Shown in pieces: positions 23,865 through 29,995 of a stretch of 29,995 nucleotides of DNA. Both the position numbers and the translations under genes were made by a program. The number at the start of each line of letters is the position of its first letter. Positions within the stretch are counted from its first letter, which is position 1. Origin of the DNA: CAZDUS01 sp964609375 (GTDB taxonomy: Bacteria; Verrucomicrobiota; Kiritimatiellia; CAIKKV01; CAITUY01); NCBI GenBank assembly GCA_964609375.1, contig CAZSSA010000018.1, forward strand, positions 1 to 29,995. The letters run 5' to 3'. The notes beneath the pieces were generated by a model. The model was given only the letters and a program-made list of their open reading frames with translations, did not search any database and was not told where the DNA came from.

Positions 23865-26291
23865 ATGAAGGAAATCGATTTTCAGAATGATCCGCTGAAG
23901 TTTGCCTCCCTGTTGGCGCATCAACTTCAGTCGCCCTTGAATGCGGTCAGCGCGGCGCTGCAAAACGTGCTGGGCGACTATGCGGGGCCGGTGGCGCCGG
24001 GGCTGCGGGGGCCCCTGGAGAGGGCGAATGAACGGTGTGATCAAGCCATCCAGTCCGTACGACGGATGCTGACCATTATTCAGGCTGGGGCCGGACAAGT
24101 GCCGGGCGAACCGGCGGCGTCCTTGCCAACCGTGATGCGCAGTGTGCATGCCCGTTATGTGGCGGAGGCGATGAAGCGGGACATCACCCTGCAACTGGAT
24201 GTGCAGGGACCGCCATGCCGGGTACGGCCGGGAGAAGCGGCGCTGACGGAGGTGCTTGGGGCCCTGGTGAGCAATGCGGTCAAGTACACACCGGATCAAG
24301 GCCGTGTTCGCATGGTGCTGAGGCCAGGGCCGGATGACACGCGCGTACGTGTCGAGGTTGCTGATTCAGGGATCGGGGTTGCCGATGTGGATCCCGAGAT
24401 GCTTTTCCGCCCTTTCTACCGGTCTTCCACGGTGCGGCATTCCACAAGGCCGGGGGTGGGACTCGGGTTGGCTTTTGTCAAGAGCGTGGTTGAGGCGGCT
24501 GGCGGCAAGGTTGGCGTGGGGAAGTCAGGAGACCTGGGCGGTGCCGAATTCTTCGTTGAGTTGATGGTGGTTGGTGCGGAAGAGGAGCGGGCGGGAGGAA
24601 AGGGCAGTCTGCCGGCTGGATTTAAGGTGGTGATTGTGGGCGGGGTTACGGCGGGCCCCAAGGCGGCGGCCAAAATTATCCGGCTGATGCCTGACGCGGA
24701 TGTGACGGTGGTTGAGCAGGGCAGTGTGCTGTCGTACGCAGGCTGTGGGCTTCCGTATTATGTGTCCGGTGTGGTTCGGGACCAGAAGCGGTTGCTATCC
24801 AGTCCTGCCGGCGTGGTTCGTGATTCTGTTTTTTTCCGCAACGTGATGAATGTGCATGTGATGAACCAGACGAAGGCATTTGCCGTTGATGCTGTCGGGA
24901 AGCGGGTGTGCGTTCGTGATTTACTGAGTGGGCATGAACAATGGCTTTCGTATGACAAGTTGTTGCTGGCTACCGGATCATCGGCGTTTGTTCCGGACGC
25001 GCTGAGGACGTCGCTCAAGCAGGTGTTTACGTTACATGGCATGCGTGATGCTGAAGGGATACGCAGCGCGATGGCGGAGTCCATGTCGCGCGATGTTGTG
25101 ATTGTGGGAGGGGGGCTAATCGGAATCGAGATGACCGAGGCGCTGGTGCGCAAAGGGGCGCGGGTGACCATTGTGGAGCAGCAGCCCTGCATCCTTCCGA
25201 TTCTTGACCGAGATATGGCGATACTGGTTGAGCGGCATTTGGAGTCCCATGGAGTCCGGATTGTGACGGGGGCGGCCGCCACGGGGCTGGAGGGTGGGCC
25301 AGAGGTCAAGGCGGTGGTGACGGACAAGGGAACCTTCCCGGCTGACATGGTGATTCTGGCGTGTGGTATCCGCCCGAATGTGGAGTTGGCGGCATCGGCG
25401 GGCATTGAGGTGGGTGAGACGGGCGCGATTCGTGTGGATGAAGCATTGCGGACAAGCCAGCCGGATATTTTTGCGGCCGGCGATTGTGTGCAAACCCTGC
25501 ATCGGCTTACCGGCAAGCCCTGTTACATTCCGCTCGGATCAACAGCGTCCAAGCAGGGGCGTGTGGCGGCGGTGAATATTTGTGGAGGGGGCGACCGGTT
25601 TCCCGGCGTACTGGGCAGTTCGATATGCCGGATTTTTGAATACACGGTGGCCCGGACGGGGTTGGGTGAAGAGGAGGCGCGCACGGCTGGATATGATGTG
25701 GTGACGGTTCTGGTTCCGGGTTTGGATCGGGAACCCTATCTGCCGGCGGCTGGCATGTTGATGCTCAAGCTGGTGATTGACCGGGCGACGCGGAAGCTTC
25801 TGGGGGTTCAGTCGGTGGGGCCCGGCGCAGGGGATAAGCGCGTGGATGTGGCCGCGATGGCGATTGTGGCTGGTCGGACGATTGATGAGCTTGCCAACGA
25901 GGATTTGTGTTATGGGCCCTCCTTCTCCACGGCGATCGACAATTTGATTACGGCGGCCAATGTGGCGCGTGACAAACTGGATGGATTAATGGATGGTATT
26001 TCGCCGCAGGAGGTTCACGAGAAGTTGCTGAGGCATGAGGATTTTGTGTTTCTGGATGTACGAACCCCTGGCGAATTTGAGCAGCAGCGCCTGCCGCGGG
26101 CGACGTTGTTTCCGTTGGGGGCGTTGAGGGAGCGGTTATCGGAATTGCCGCGGGACAAGATGTTGGTATTGTTTTGCGATATCTCCCTGCGGGCATACGA
26201 GGGGGCGCTGATTTTGAAGGCGGCGGGGTTTGAGCGGGTGCGGGTGATGGAAGGCGGGATGGCCATGTGGCCTTACGAGAAGATGGAGTAG
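23865..26291 (+). CDS. Histidine kinase - CoA-disulfide/persulfide reductase - rhodanese fusion
   Basis: 808 residues in one uninterrupted frame, GGGGAG before the ATG. Residues 1-235 are a soluble kinase core with H19 in LLAHQLQSPLNAV, N137 in LVSNAVKYTP, D167 in VADSGIG and GVGLGLAFV. A linker (236-252) leads to residues 253-700, a flavin disulfide reductase of the CoA-disulfide/NADH oxidase type: VVIVGGVTAG (FAD), redox cysteine C294 in YAGCGLPYYVSG, VVIVGGGLIGIEMTEAL (NAD(P)H), IFAAGDCVQ, and a dimerisation domain. Residues 706-808 are a rhodanese with C771 in LVLFCDISLRAYEGA. CoADR-rhodanese fusions are known persulfide/CoA-disulfide reductases; the kinase in front is what is unusual. 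It lies between hypA and hypB. I infer a redox- or sulfur-sensing kinase; no partner regulator is adjacent. Confidence 0.9.
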   Translation: MKEIDFQNDPLKFASLLAHQLQSPLNAVSAALQNVLGDYAGPVAPGLRGPLERANERCDQAIQSVRRMLTIIQAGAGQVPGEPAASLPTVMRSVHARYVAEAMKRDITLQLDVQGPPCRVRPGEAALTEVLGALVSNAVKYTPDQGRVRMVLRPGPDDTRVRVEVADSGIGVADVDPEMLFRPFYRSSTVRHSTRPGVGLGLAFVKSVVEAAGGKVGVGKSGDLGGAEFFVELMVVGAEEERAGGKGSLPAGFKVVIVGGVTAGPKAAAKIIRLMPDADVTVVEQGSVLSYAGCGLPYYVSGVVRDQKRLLSSPAGVVRDSVFFRNVMNVHVMNQTKAFAVDAVGKRVCVRDLLSGHEQWLSYDKLLLATGSSAFVPDALRTSLKQVFTLHGMRDAEGIRSAMAESMSRDVVIVGGGLIGIEMTEALVRKGARVTIVEQQPCILPILDRDMAILVERHLESHGVRIVTGAAATGLEGGPEVKAVVTDKGTFPADMVILACGIRPNVELAASAGIEVGETGAIRVDEALRTSQPDIFAAGDCVQTLHRLTGKPCYIPLGSTASKQGRVAAVNICGGGDRFPGVLGSSICRIFEYTVARTGLGEEEARTAGYDVVTVLVPGLDREPYLPAAGMLMLKLVIDRATRKLLGVQSVGPGAGDKRVDVAAMAIVAGRTIDELANEDLCYGPSFSTAIDNLITAANVARDKLDGLMDGISPQEVHEKLLRHEDFVFLDVRTPGEFEQQRLPRATLFPLGALRERLSELPRDKMLVLFCDISLRAYEGALILKAAGFERVRVMEGGMAMWPYEKME
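24593..24604 (+). promoter_or_regulatory. Strong internal Shine-Dalgarno-like sequence at the domain junction
   Basis: GGGAGGAAAGGG lies in the linker between the kinase and reductase parts of the fusion. The nearest in-frame possible starts are CTG at 24609 and GTG at 24627; there is no ATG. It may be a relic of the ribosome site of a once separate reductase gene, or may allow internal initiation. Confidence 0.35.
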
Positions 26292-26332
26292 ATTATCCGG
26301 GGTGCGCTTCCGGATGGGGAGTAAGAACGGCT

Positions 26333-27133
26333 ATGTGCAAGGATTGCGGTTGCGAAAACATAGGGAAACAGGGACATCACCACCGGCATCATCATGGTGA
26401 CGGGCATGTGCATGACCACGAACATGATCATGATCACGGTGAGCACGAGCATGACCATGGGCACGATCAGCATTCGCTGCTGGAGCGGCGTACGATTGCC
26501 TTGGAGCGGAAGGTGCTTTCTGAAAACGATGCGCGCGCGGAAGCCAATCGCGAGTGGCTGGCTAAGCGGGGTGTGGTGGCCATCAACATGATATCGTCGC
26601 CGGGGTCGGGAAAGACGTATTTGCTGGAGCGTACGCTGGAGCGGTTACGCGGGCGGGTGTCGTGCGCGGTGATTACGGGTGACCAGCAGACGGATCATGA
26701 TGCACGGCGGTTAGCGGGGAAAGGGGCGGTTGTGCGGCAGATCGAGACCATCAATGCCTGTCATCTGGATGCTGAGCGGGTGGGGCAGTTGCTGCCTGAG
26801 GTGGTACAGGGCGGAGTCAAGTTGCTGTTCATTGAAAATGTCGGCAATCTGGTTTGTCCGGCAGCGTTTGACTTGGGTGAACATTTCAAGGTGGCATTGC
26901 TTTCGACGACGGAGGGGGAGGATAAACCTGTCAAGTATCCGACGCTTTTCGGGATGGCCCCGGTGGTGGTGTTGACGAAGATGGATTTGGCGCCGCATCT
27001 GGACTGGGATCTTGCAAAGTGCCGCGAGTACTTAAGGAAGATACATCCGGGTGTGTTTGTGTTTGAGTTGAGTGCCAAGACGGGGCACGGGATGGATGCA
27101 TGGATTCAGTATCTTGAAAACCTGACGGTGTAG
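26333..27133 (+). CDS. hypB: Hydrogenase nickel incorporation GTPase HypB, histidine-rich
   Basis: 266 residues. The N-terminus MCKDCGC is the nickel-binding CxxCGC motif. Residues 15-47 contain 17 histidines mixed with Asp, Glu and Gly, a nickel-storage stretch as in some HypB proteins. The G domain has a P-loop SSPGSGKT (88-95), ITGDQQTDHDA, FIENVGNLVCPA and VVLTKMDLAPH. It stores and delivers nickel to hydrogenase with GTP hydrolysis. GGGGAG lies before the ATG at 26333, which is 41 bases after the fusion gene stop; the frame also extends back into that gene but the family starts here. Confidence 0.96.
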   Translation: MCKDCGCENIGKQGHHHRHHHGDGHVHDHEHDHDHGEHEHDHGHDQHSLLERRTIALERKVLSENDARAEANREWLAKRGVVAINMISSPGSGKTYLLERTLERLRGRVSCAVITGDQQTDHDARRLAGKGAVVRQIETINACHLDAERVGQLLPEVVQGGVKLLFIENVGNLVCPAAFDLGEHFKVALLSTTEGEDKPVKYPTLFGMAPVVVLTKMDLAPHLDWDLAKCREYLRKIHPGVFVFELSAKTGHGMDAWIQYLENLTV

Positions 27134-27147
27134 AAGGATCGGTTCCC

Positions 27148-27187
27148 GGGCATTGGCGTCCCGCCTTTCGGGACAGGAGTGATGCCC
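27148..27187. repeat. Nested hairpin: GGGCAT/ATGCCC outside, GTCCCG-CCTTT-CGGGAC inside
   Basis: Outer arms at 27148-27153 and 27182-27187, inner perfect 6-base arms at 27158-27163 and 27169-27174. No T-run follows. It sits in the 76-base spacer of hypB and the CBS gene. The inner part is akin to the hairpin at 4663-4679. It could moderate expression of the last gene or be a mobile-repeat relic. Confidence 0.5.
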
Positions 27188-27209
27188 TTACCAGGAGAGG
27201 AGGGAAAGG

Positions 27210-27635
27210 ATGGAGACGGTTCGTGATATTCTGGATCGGAAAGGAAGAGAGGTCCGGGCGATTAGCCGGAGTGACACGGTGTTTGAAGCGGTCAGGCGGA
27301 TGGACGAATTTCGGGTGGGTGCGTTGCTGGTGATGGAGGAAGAGAAGTTGGTGGGAATCATCACTGAGCGCGATTATGCCCGAAAAGTTATTCTCAAGGG
27401 AAAGTCATCGGCGGCAACCCTTGTGGATGAGATTATGAGTCATCGTGTGACGCATGTGGGGCCGGGTGATACGGCTGAACGTTGTATTGCCATCATGACA
27501 GAGCGGGCGGTGAGGCATTTGCCTGTTGTGGAGCACGGCAAAGTGATTGGCGTGTTATCGATGCGGGACCTATTGGTTAGTCGTTCGGCGATGAATGAGT
27601 TTATTGCCCAGCAGTTGAAACTGCCGACGGGGTGA
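27210..27635 (+). CDS. CBS-domain pair protein
   Basis: 141 residues made of two CBS domains: residues about 1-60 (VRDILDRKGREVRAI, VFEAVRRMDEFRVGALLVMEEEKLVGIITERDYARKV) and 70-135 (VDEIMSHRVTHVGPGDTAERCIAIMTERAVRHLPVVEHGKVIGVLSMRDL). Such pairs bind adenosine nucleotides or NAD and usually regulate a partner. GGAGGGAAAGG precedes the ATG. It ends the hyp gene set, so it may report energy state to it, but stand-alone CBS proteins occur in many contexts and no partner is evident. Confidence 0.88.
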   Translation: METVRDILDRKGREVRAISRSDTVFEAVRRMDEFRVGALLVMEEEKLVGIITERDYARKVILKGKSSAATLVDEIMSHRVTHVGPGDTAERCIAIMTERAVRHLPVVEHGKVIGVLSMRDLLVSRSAMNEFIAQQLKLPTG

Positions 27636-27667
27636 GGCAAGGGGAAGTTCGCCGTATAACCTTTTGC

Positions 27668-27697
27668 CCCGGCCCACTCTCCCGGGAGGGGTCCGGG
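27668..27697. terminator. GC-rich inverted repeat between convergent genes
   Basis: CCCGG at 27668-27672 pairs with CCGGG at 27693-27697 around an inner CTCCCGGGAG palindrome. It lies between the CBS gene stop and the dapA stop. It has no T-run on either strand, so it is at best a weak or Rho-assisted terminator; it also resembles the CCCCGGCCC repeat at 11441-11482. Confidence 0.4.
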
Positions 27698-27698
27698 A

Positions 27699-28568
27699 TC
27701 AGGGCAGGAGACCGATTTCCTTCAGGCATTCCGCCAGCTTCTTCTTATTCGCTGCCGTGGTCTCGCACAAAGGCAGGCGGTAGACTTCCTCGATCATTCC
27801 GGCCATGGCCATGGCCGCCTTGATCGGGATGGGGTTGGTGTCGATGAAGATATCGCTGAAGAGGCGGTGGTACTTCATATGCAGGGCGCGGGCCTCGTCC
27901 CAGCGTCCGGCGGCGGCGGCATGCACCATCGTCGCTACCGGCTTCGGGGCGATGTTCGAGGCCACGCTAATGACCCCCTTGCCGCCGACCGCCATCATCG
28001 GGAGGGTGAGGGAGTCGTCGCCGGACAGCACGGTAAGCGAGCAGACGCGCAGGATGGAGCTGACGCGATCCACGCTACCGGCGGCCTCCTTGACGGCAAC
28101 AACCTTGGGGTGGCTGGCGAGTCGTGCGATGGTGGATATATCGATTTCGCGACCCGACCGGCCGGGGACGTTATAAAGGACGACGGGCAGGCCGAGATCG
28201 GCGATGGCGGAGAAGTGCCGGTACAGGCCTTCCTGATTAGGCTTGTTATAATAGGGGGTGACCTGGAGGGTGCCGTCTGCTCCGGCGTCCAAGGCGTGTT
28301 TGGTCAGGGTCAAGGCTTCGGCGGTGGAATTGGCGCCGGTACCGGCGATGATCTTGAGCTTGCCCTTTCCGGCCGCGATGCAGGTTTCGATGATTTTTTC
28401 ATGTTCATCGACGTCGACGGTGGGGGACTCCCCGGTGGTGCCGACGGGGACGATGCCATCCATGCCGCCCTCGATTTGCATGGCAATGAGGGCGCGGAGT
28501 TTTCCGTAATCAACGCTGCCATTAGTGTTGAACGGTGTGACGAGTGCTGTATAGGCTCCGGTAAACAT
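27699..28568 (-). CDS. dapA: 4-hydroxy-tetrahydrodipicolinate synthase
   Basis: 289 residues from the Met at 28568, preceded by AAAGGGAG. The frame runs further upstream but that part is repeat sequence. Class I aldolase: T44-T45 in VPVGTTGESPT, Y132 in LYNVPGRSGR with R137, and the Schiff-base lysine K160 in VVAVKEAAGS. It condenses pyruvate with aspartate semialdehyde, the first committed step to lysine and diaminopimelate. It follows lysA on the same strand after a 115-base spacer full of GATTTCAAATTTCAG repeats. Confidence 0.96.
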   Translation of the reverse strand: MFTGAYTALVTPFNTNGSVDYGKLRALIAMQIEGGMDGIVPVGTTGESPTVDVDEHEKIIETCIAAGKGKLKIIAGTGANSTAEALTLTKHALDAGADGTLQVTPYYNKPNQEGLYRHFSAIADLGLPVVLYNVPGRSGREIDISTIARLASHPKVVAVKEAAGSVDRVSSILRVCSLTVLSGDDSLTLPMMAVGGKGVISVASNIAPKPVATMVHAAAAGRWDEARALHMKYHRLFSDIFIDTNPIPIKAAMAMAGMIEEVYRLPLCETTAANKKKLAECLKEIGLLP

Positions 28569-28600
28569 GATGCTTTCTCCCTTTGGCAGAGTACCCAGTT

Positions 28601-28690
28601 TCAGAGATGAGATTTCAAATTTCAGAATCAGGCATGCGATTTCAAATTTCAGCAATCAGATATGGGATTTTGGGTCGCAAATTTCAAGCG
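28601..28690. repeat. GATTTCAAATTTCAG repeat array in the lysA-dapA spacer
   Basis: GATTTCAAATTTCAG occurs at 28611-28625 and 28638-28652, with a third partial CAAATTTCAAG at 28678-28688 that contains the lysA stop codon. The units form weak AAATTT-centred palindromes. ATGAGATTTCA is shared with the hypD-hypE spacer. The number and irregular spacing do not fit CRISPR. Confidence 0.65.
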
Positions 28691-29925
28691 GATTCGGTGG
28701 CGATTAAATCTTCCCATGACTCCCGACGGCGGATCAAGGTGGCGACATCGCCCTCCACCATGACTTCGGCGGGGCGAGGGCGGCTGTTGTAGCTTGATGC
28801 CATGGAGAATCCGTAGGCTCCGGCGCTGAGGGCGACCAGCAGATCGCCTTCGCCGACGGCCGGGAGTTCCCGATCCTGTGCCAGGAAGTCACCTGACTCG
28901 CAGATGGGGCCGACGAGGTCTCCAAGCACTTTCTTGTCGGTTGCCGTGACGGGCAGGATTTCGTGATGTGCCTGATAGAGGGCGGGGCGGATGAGGTCGT
29001 TCATGGCGGCATCGGCAACGATGAAGGTTTTGAAGTGGCTTTCCTTGATGTACTGCACGCGGCTCACGAGGATGCCTGCATTACCGACGATGCTGCGTCC
29101 GGGCTCCATAACCACCTGTAATCCGATATCCTTCAGGATGGGCAGGACGGTGGCGGCGAAAATGGAGGGAGCGAGGGTTTCCTGCTCCGGCTTGTACTTG
29201 ATCCCCAGGCCTCCTCCGATATCCAGATAACGGAAGGAGGGGTACTTGGCCTTAAGGGCGAGGCAGACCGACTTGATTTTTTGCAGTGCTTCACCGAAGG
29301 GGTCGGCGGACAGGATTTGTGATCCGATGTGGACGTGCAGGCCGATGACCTCGATGTTGGGGAGAGCGGCGGCTGTTTCGTAAGCCTTGAGGGCCCGCTC
29401 CAGATCCAAGCCGAACTTGTTCTCCTTCTTGCCGGTGCTGATGTACTTGTGTGTTTTGGGGTCCACGTCGGGGTTGACGCGGAACGCGATGCGGGCTTTG
29501 AGTCCCAGGCGTTTGGCGCATTCGGAAATGCGGAGCGCTTCCGGTTCTGATTCCACGGTGAAGAACAGGATTTGTTCAGAGAGTGCGTAGTCGATTTCTT
29601 CGCGTGTTTTGCCCACACCGGCGAACACGATTTTATTAGCGGCGCCACCGGCCTTGAGGACGCGGAAGAGTTCGCCGCCGGAGACGATATCGAAACCGGA
29701 TCCCTCGGCCGCCAGGGTCTTGATGATGGCGGCGTTGGAGTTGGCCTTGACCGAGTAGCAAATCAGCGGCTTGACGTCGGCCATGGCGGAGGCGATGGCG
29801 CGGAAGCGTTCGCGCAGATGGGAGCGACTGTAGACGTACAGTGGGGTTCCGTAGCGGCGGGCCAGATCCTCGATGGCGACGTTTTCGGCAAAGAGTCTTC
29901 CTGATCGATAATTGAATTCCTGCAT
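28684..29925 (-). CDS. lysA: Diaminopimelate decarboxylase
   Basis: 413 residues, normal length. PLP fold-type III enzyme: K60 in CYSVKANSNAAIIK is the PLP lysine; HVHIGSQI, GGGLGIKY and EPGRSIVGNAG bind PLP phosphate and the dimer site; CESGDFLAQDRELP gives the substrate-binding cysteine and AYGFSMASSYNSRPRPAEV the C-terminal site. It makes L-lysine from meso-diaminopimelate. AGGA lies before the ATG at 29925. The stop codon falls at the edge of an AAATTTGA-type repeat. With dapA downstream it forms a small lysine operon; a dapF gene is not in the window. Confidence 0.96.
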   Translation of the reverse strand: MQEFNYRSGRLFAENVAIEDLARRYGTPLYVYSRSHLRERFRAIASAMADVKPLICYSVKANSNAAIIKTLAAEGSGFDIVSGGELFRVLKAGGAANKIVFAGVGKTREEIDYALSEQILFFTVESEPEALRISECAKRLGLKARIAFRVNPDVDPKTHKYISTGKKENKFGLDLERALKAYETAAALPNIEVIGLHVHIGSQILSADPFGEALQKIKSVCLALKAKYPSFRYLDIGGGLGIKYKPEQETLAPSIFAATVLPILKDIGLQVVMEPGRSIVGNAGILVSRVQYIKESHFKTFIVADAAMNDLIRPALYQAHHEILPVTATDKKVLGDLVGPICESGDFLAQDRELPAVGEGDLLVALSAGAYGFSMASSYNSRPRPAEVMVEGDVATLIRRRESWEDLIATESA

Positions 29926-29995
29926 ATCTATTCCTGATGTTTATTTTTGGAGCGCAATAGCTATCACAAAGCTTGAGGGCTGGCAAGAGGGGGGG

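Noticed and set aside
27148..27187. Intrinsic terminator after hypB
   Set aside because: Strong stems but no T-run, and the next gene is in the same direction with its own ribosome site 23 bases downstream.
27867..28610. 247-residue open frame on the plus strand
   Set aside because: Antisense to dapA, which has all catalytic residues; the shadow frame has no family resemblance.
28601..28690. CRISPR array
   Set aside because: Only two exact 15-base units with a 12-base space, AT-rich and matching an element in another operon; no cas genes.

Overview
The window (about 30 kb, GC-rich, four 100-N scaffold gaps) looks like a draft scaffold from an uncultured anaerobic bacterium. Evidence for anaerobic life: a ferredoxin-dependent branched-chain 2-oxoacid oxidoreductase, phosphotransbutyrylase and butyrate kinase, and NiFe-hydrogenase maturation genes. 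Class II photolyase, an LpxC-like protein and many short dispersed intergenic repeats (GGGTTCAGGGTTCGGGGTTC, CACGAAG at 9-nt period, GATTTCAAATTTCAG, GTCCCG/CGGGAC hairpins) remind me of Kiritimatiellota and other PVC-group genomes, but this placement is an inference from style. No 16S rRNA or other taxonomic marker is present.

Layout. 0-1.2 kb: an Fe-S type Rrf2 regulator and a 2-Cys peroxiredoxin that share a TGATAC-N7-GTATCA operator. 1.2-6.6 kb: a broken patch with a truncated Abi_2-like gene, an aldo/keto reductase with a C-terminal iron-sulfur domain, a glycosyltransferase, an M42 peptidase and an exported MsrB, interrupted by three gaps. 6.7-7.3 kb: an unrecognised gene with a MerR-like N-terminus.

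7.4-13.8 kb: a divergent catabolic module. On the minus strand buk, an IlvH-like ACT protein and ptb; on the plus strand vorD, vorB, vorA, vorC and ilvE behind a good sigma70-type promoter. Read together: transamination of Val/Leu/Ile by IlvE, oxidative decarboxylation to acyl-CoA by Vor with reduced ferredoxin, then Ptb and Buk convert acyl-CoA to branched fatty acid with ATP formation. 13.8-19.3 kb: class II photolyase, a membrane hybrid histidine kinase with three PAS domains, and a membrane-anchored CxxC/CxxC protein.

19.4-27.6 kb: a HEAT-repeat protein, an LpxC-like paralog with an altered metal-ligand spacing, then hypD, hypE, hypA, a three-part fusion (histidine kinase + CoA-disulfide/persulfide reductase + rhodanese), hypB and a CBS-domain protein. 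The fusion is the most unusual item: a kinase core placed directly in front of a complete flavin disulfide reductase with its redox cysteine, inside a hydrogenase maturation operon. 27.7-29.9 kb: lysA and dapA (lysine synthesis) on the minus strand.
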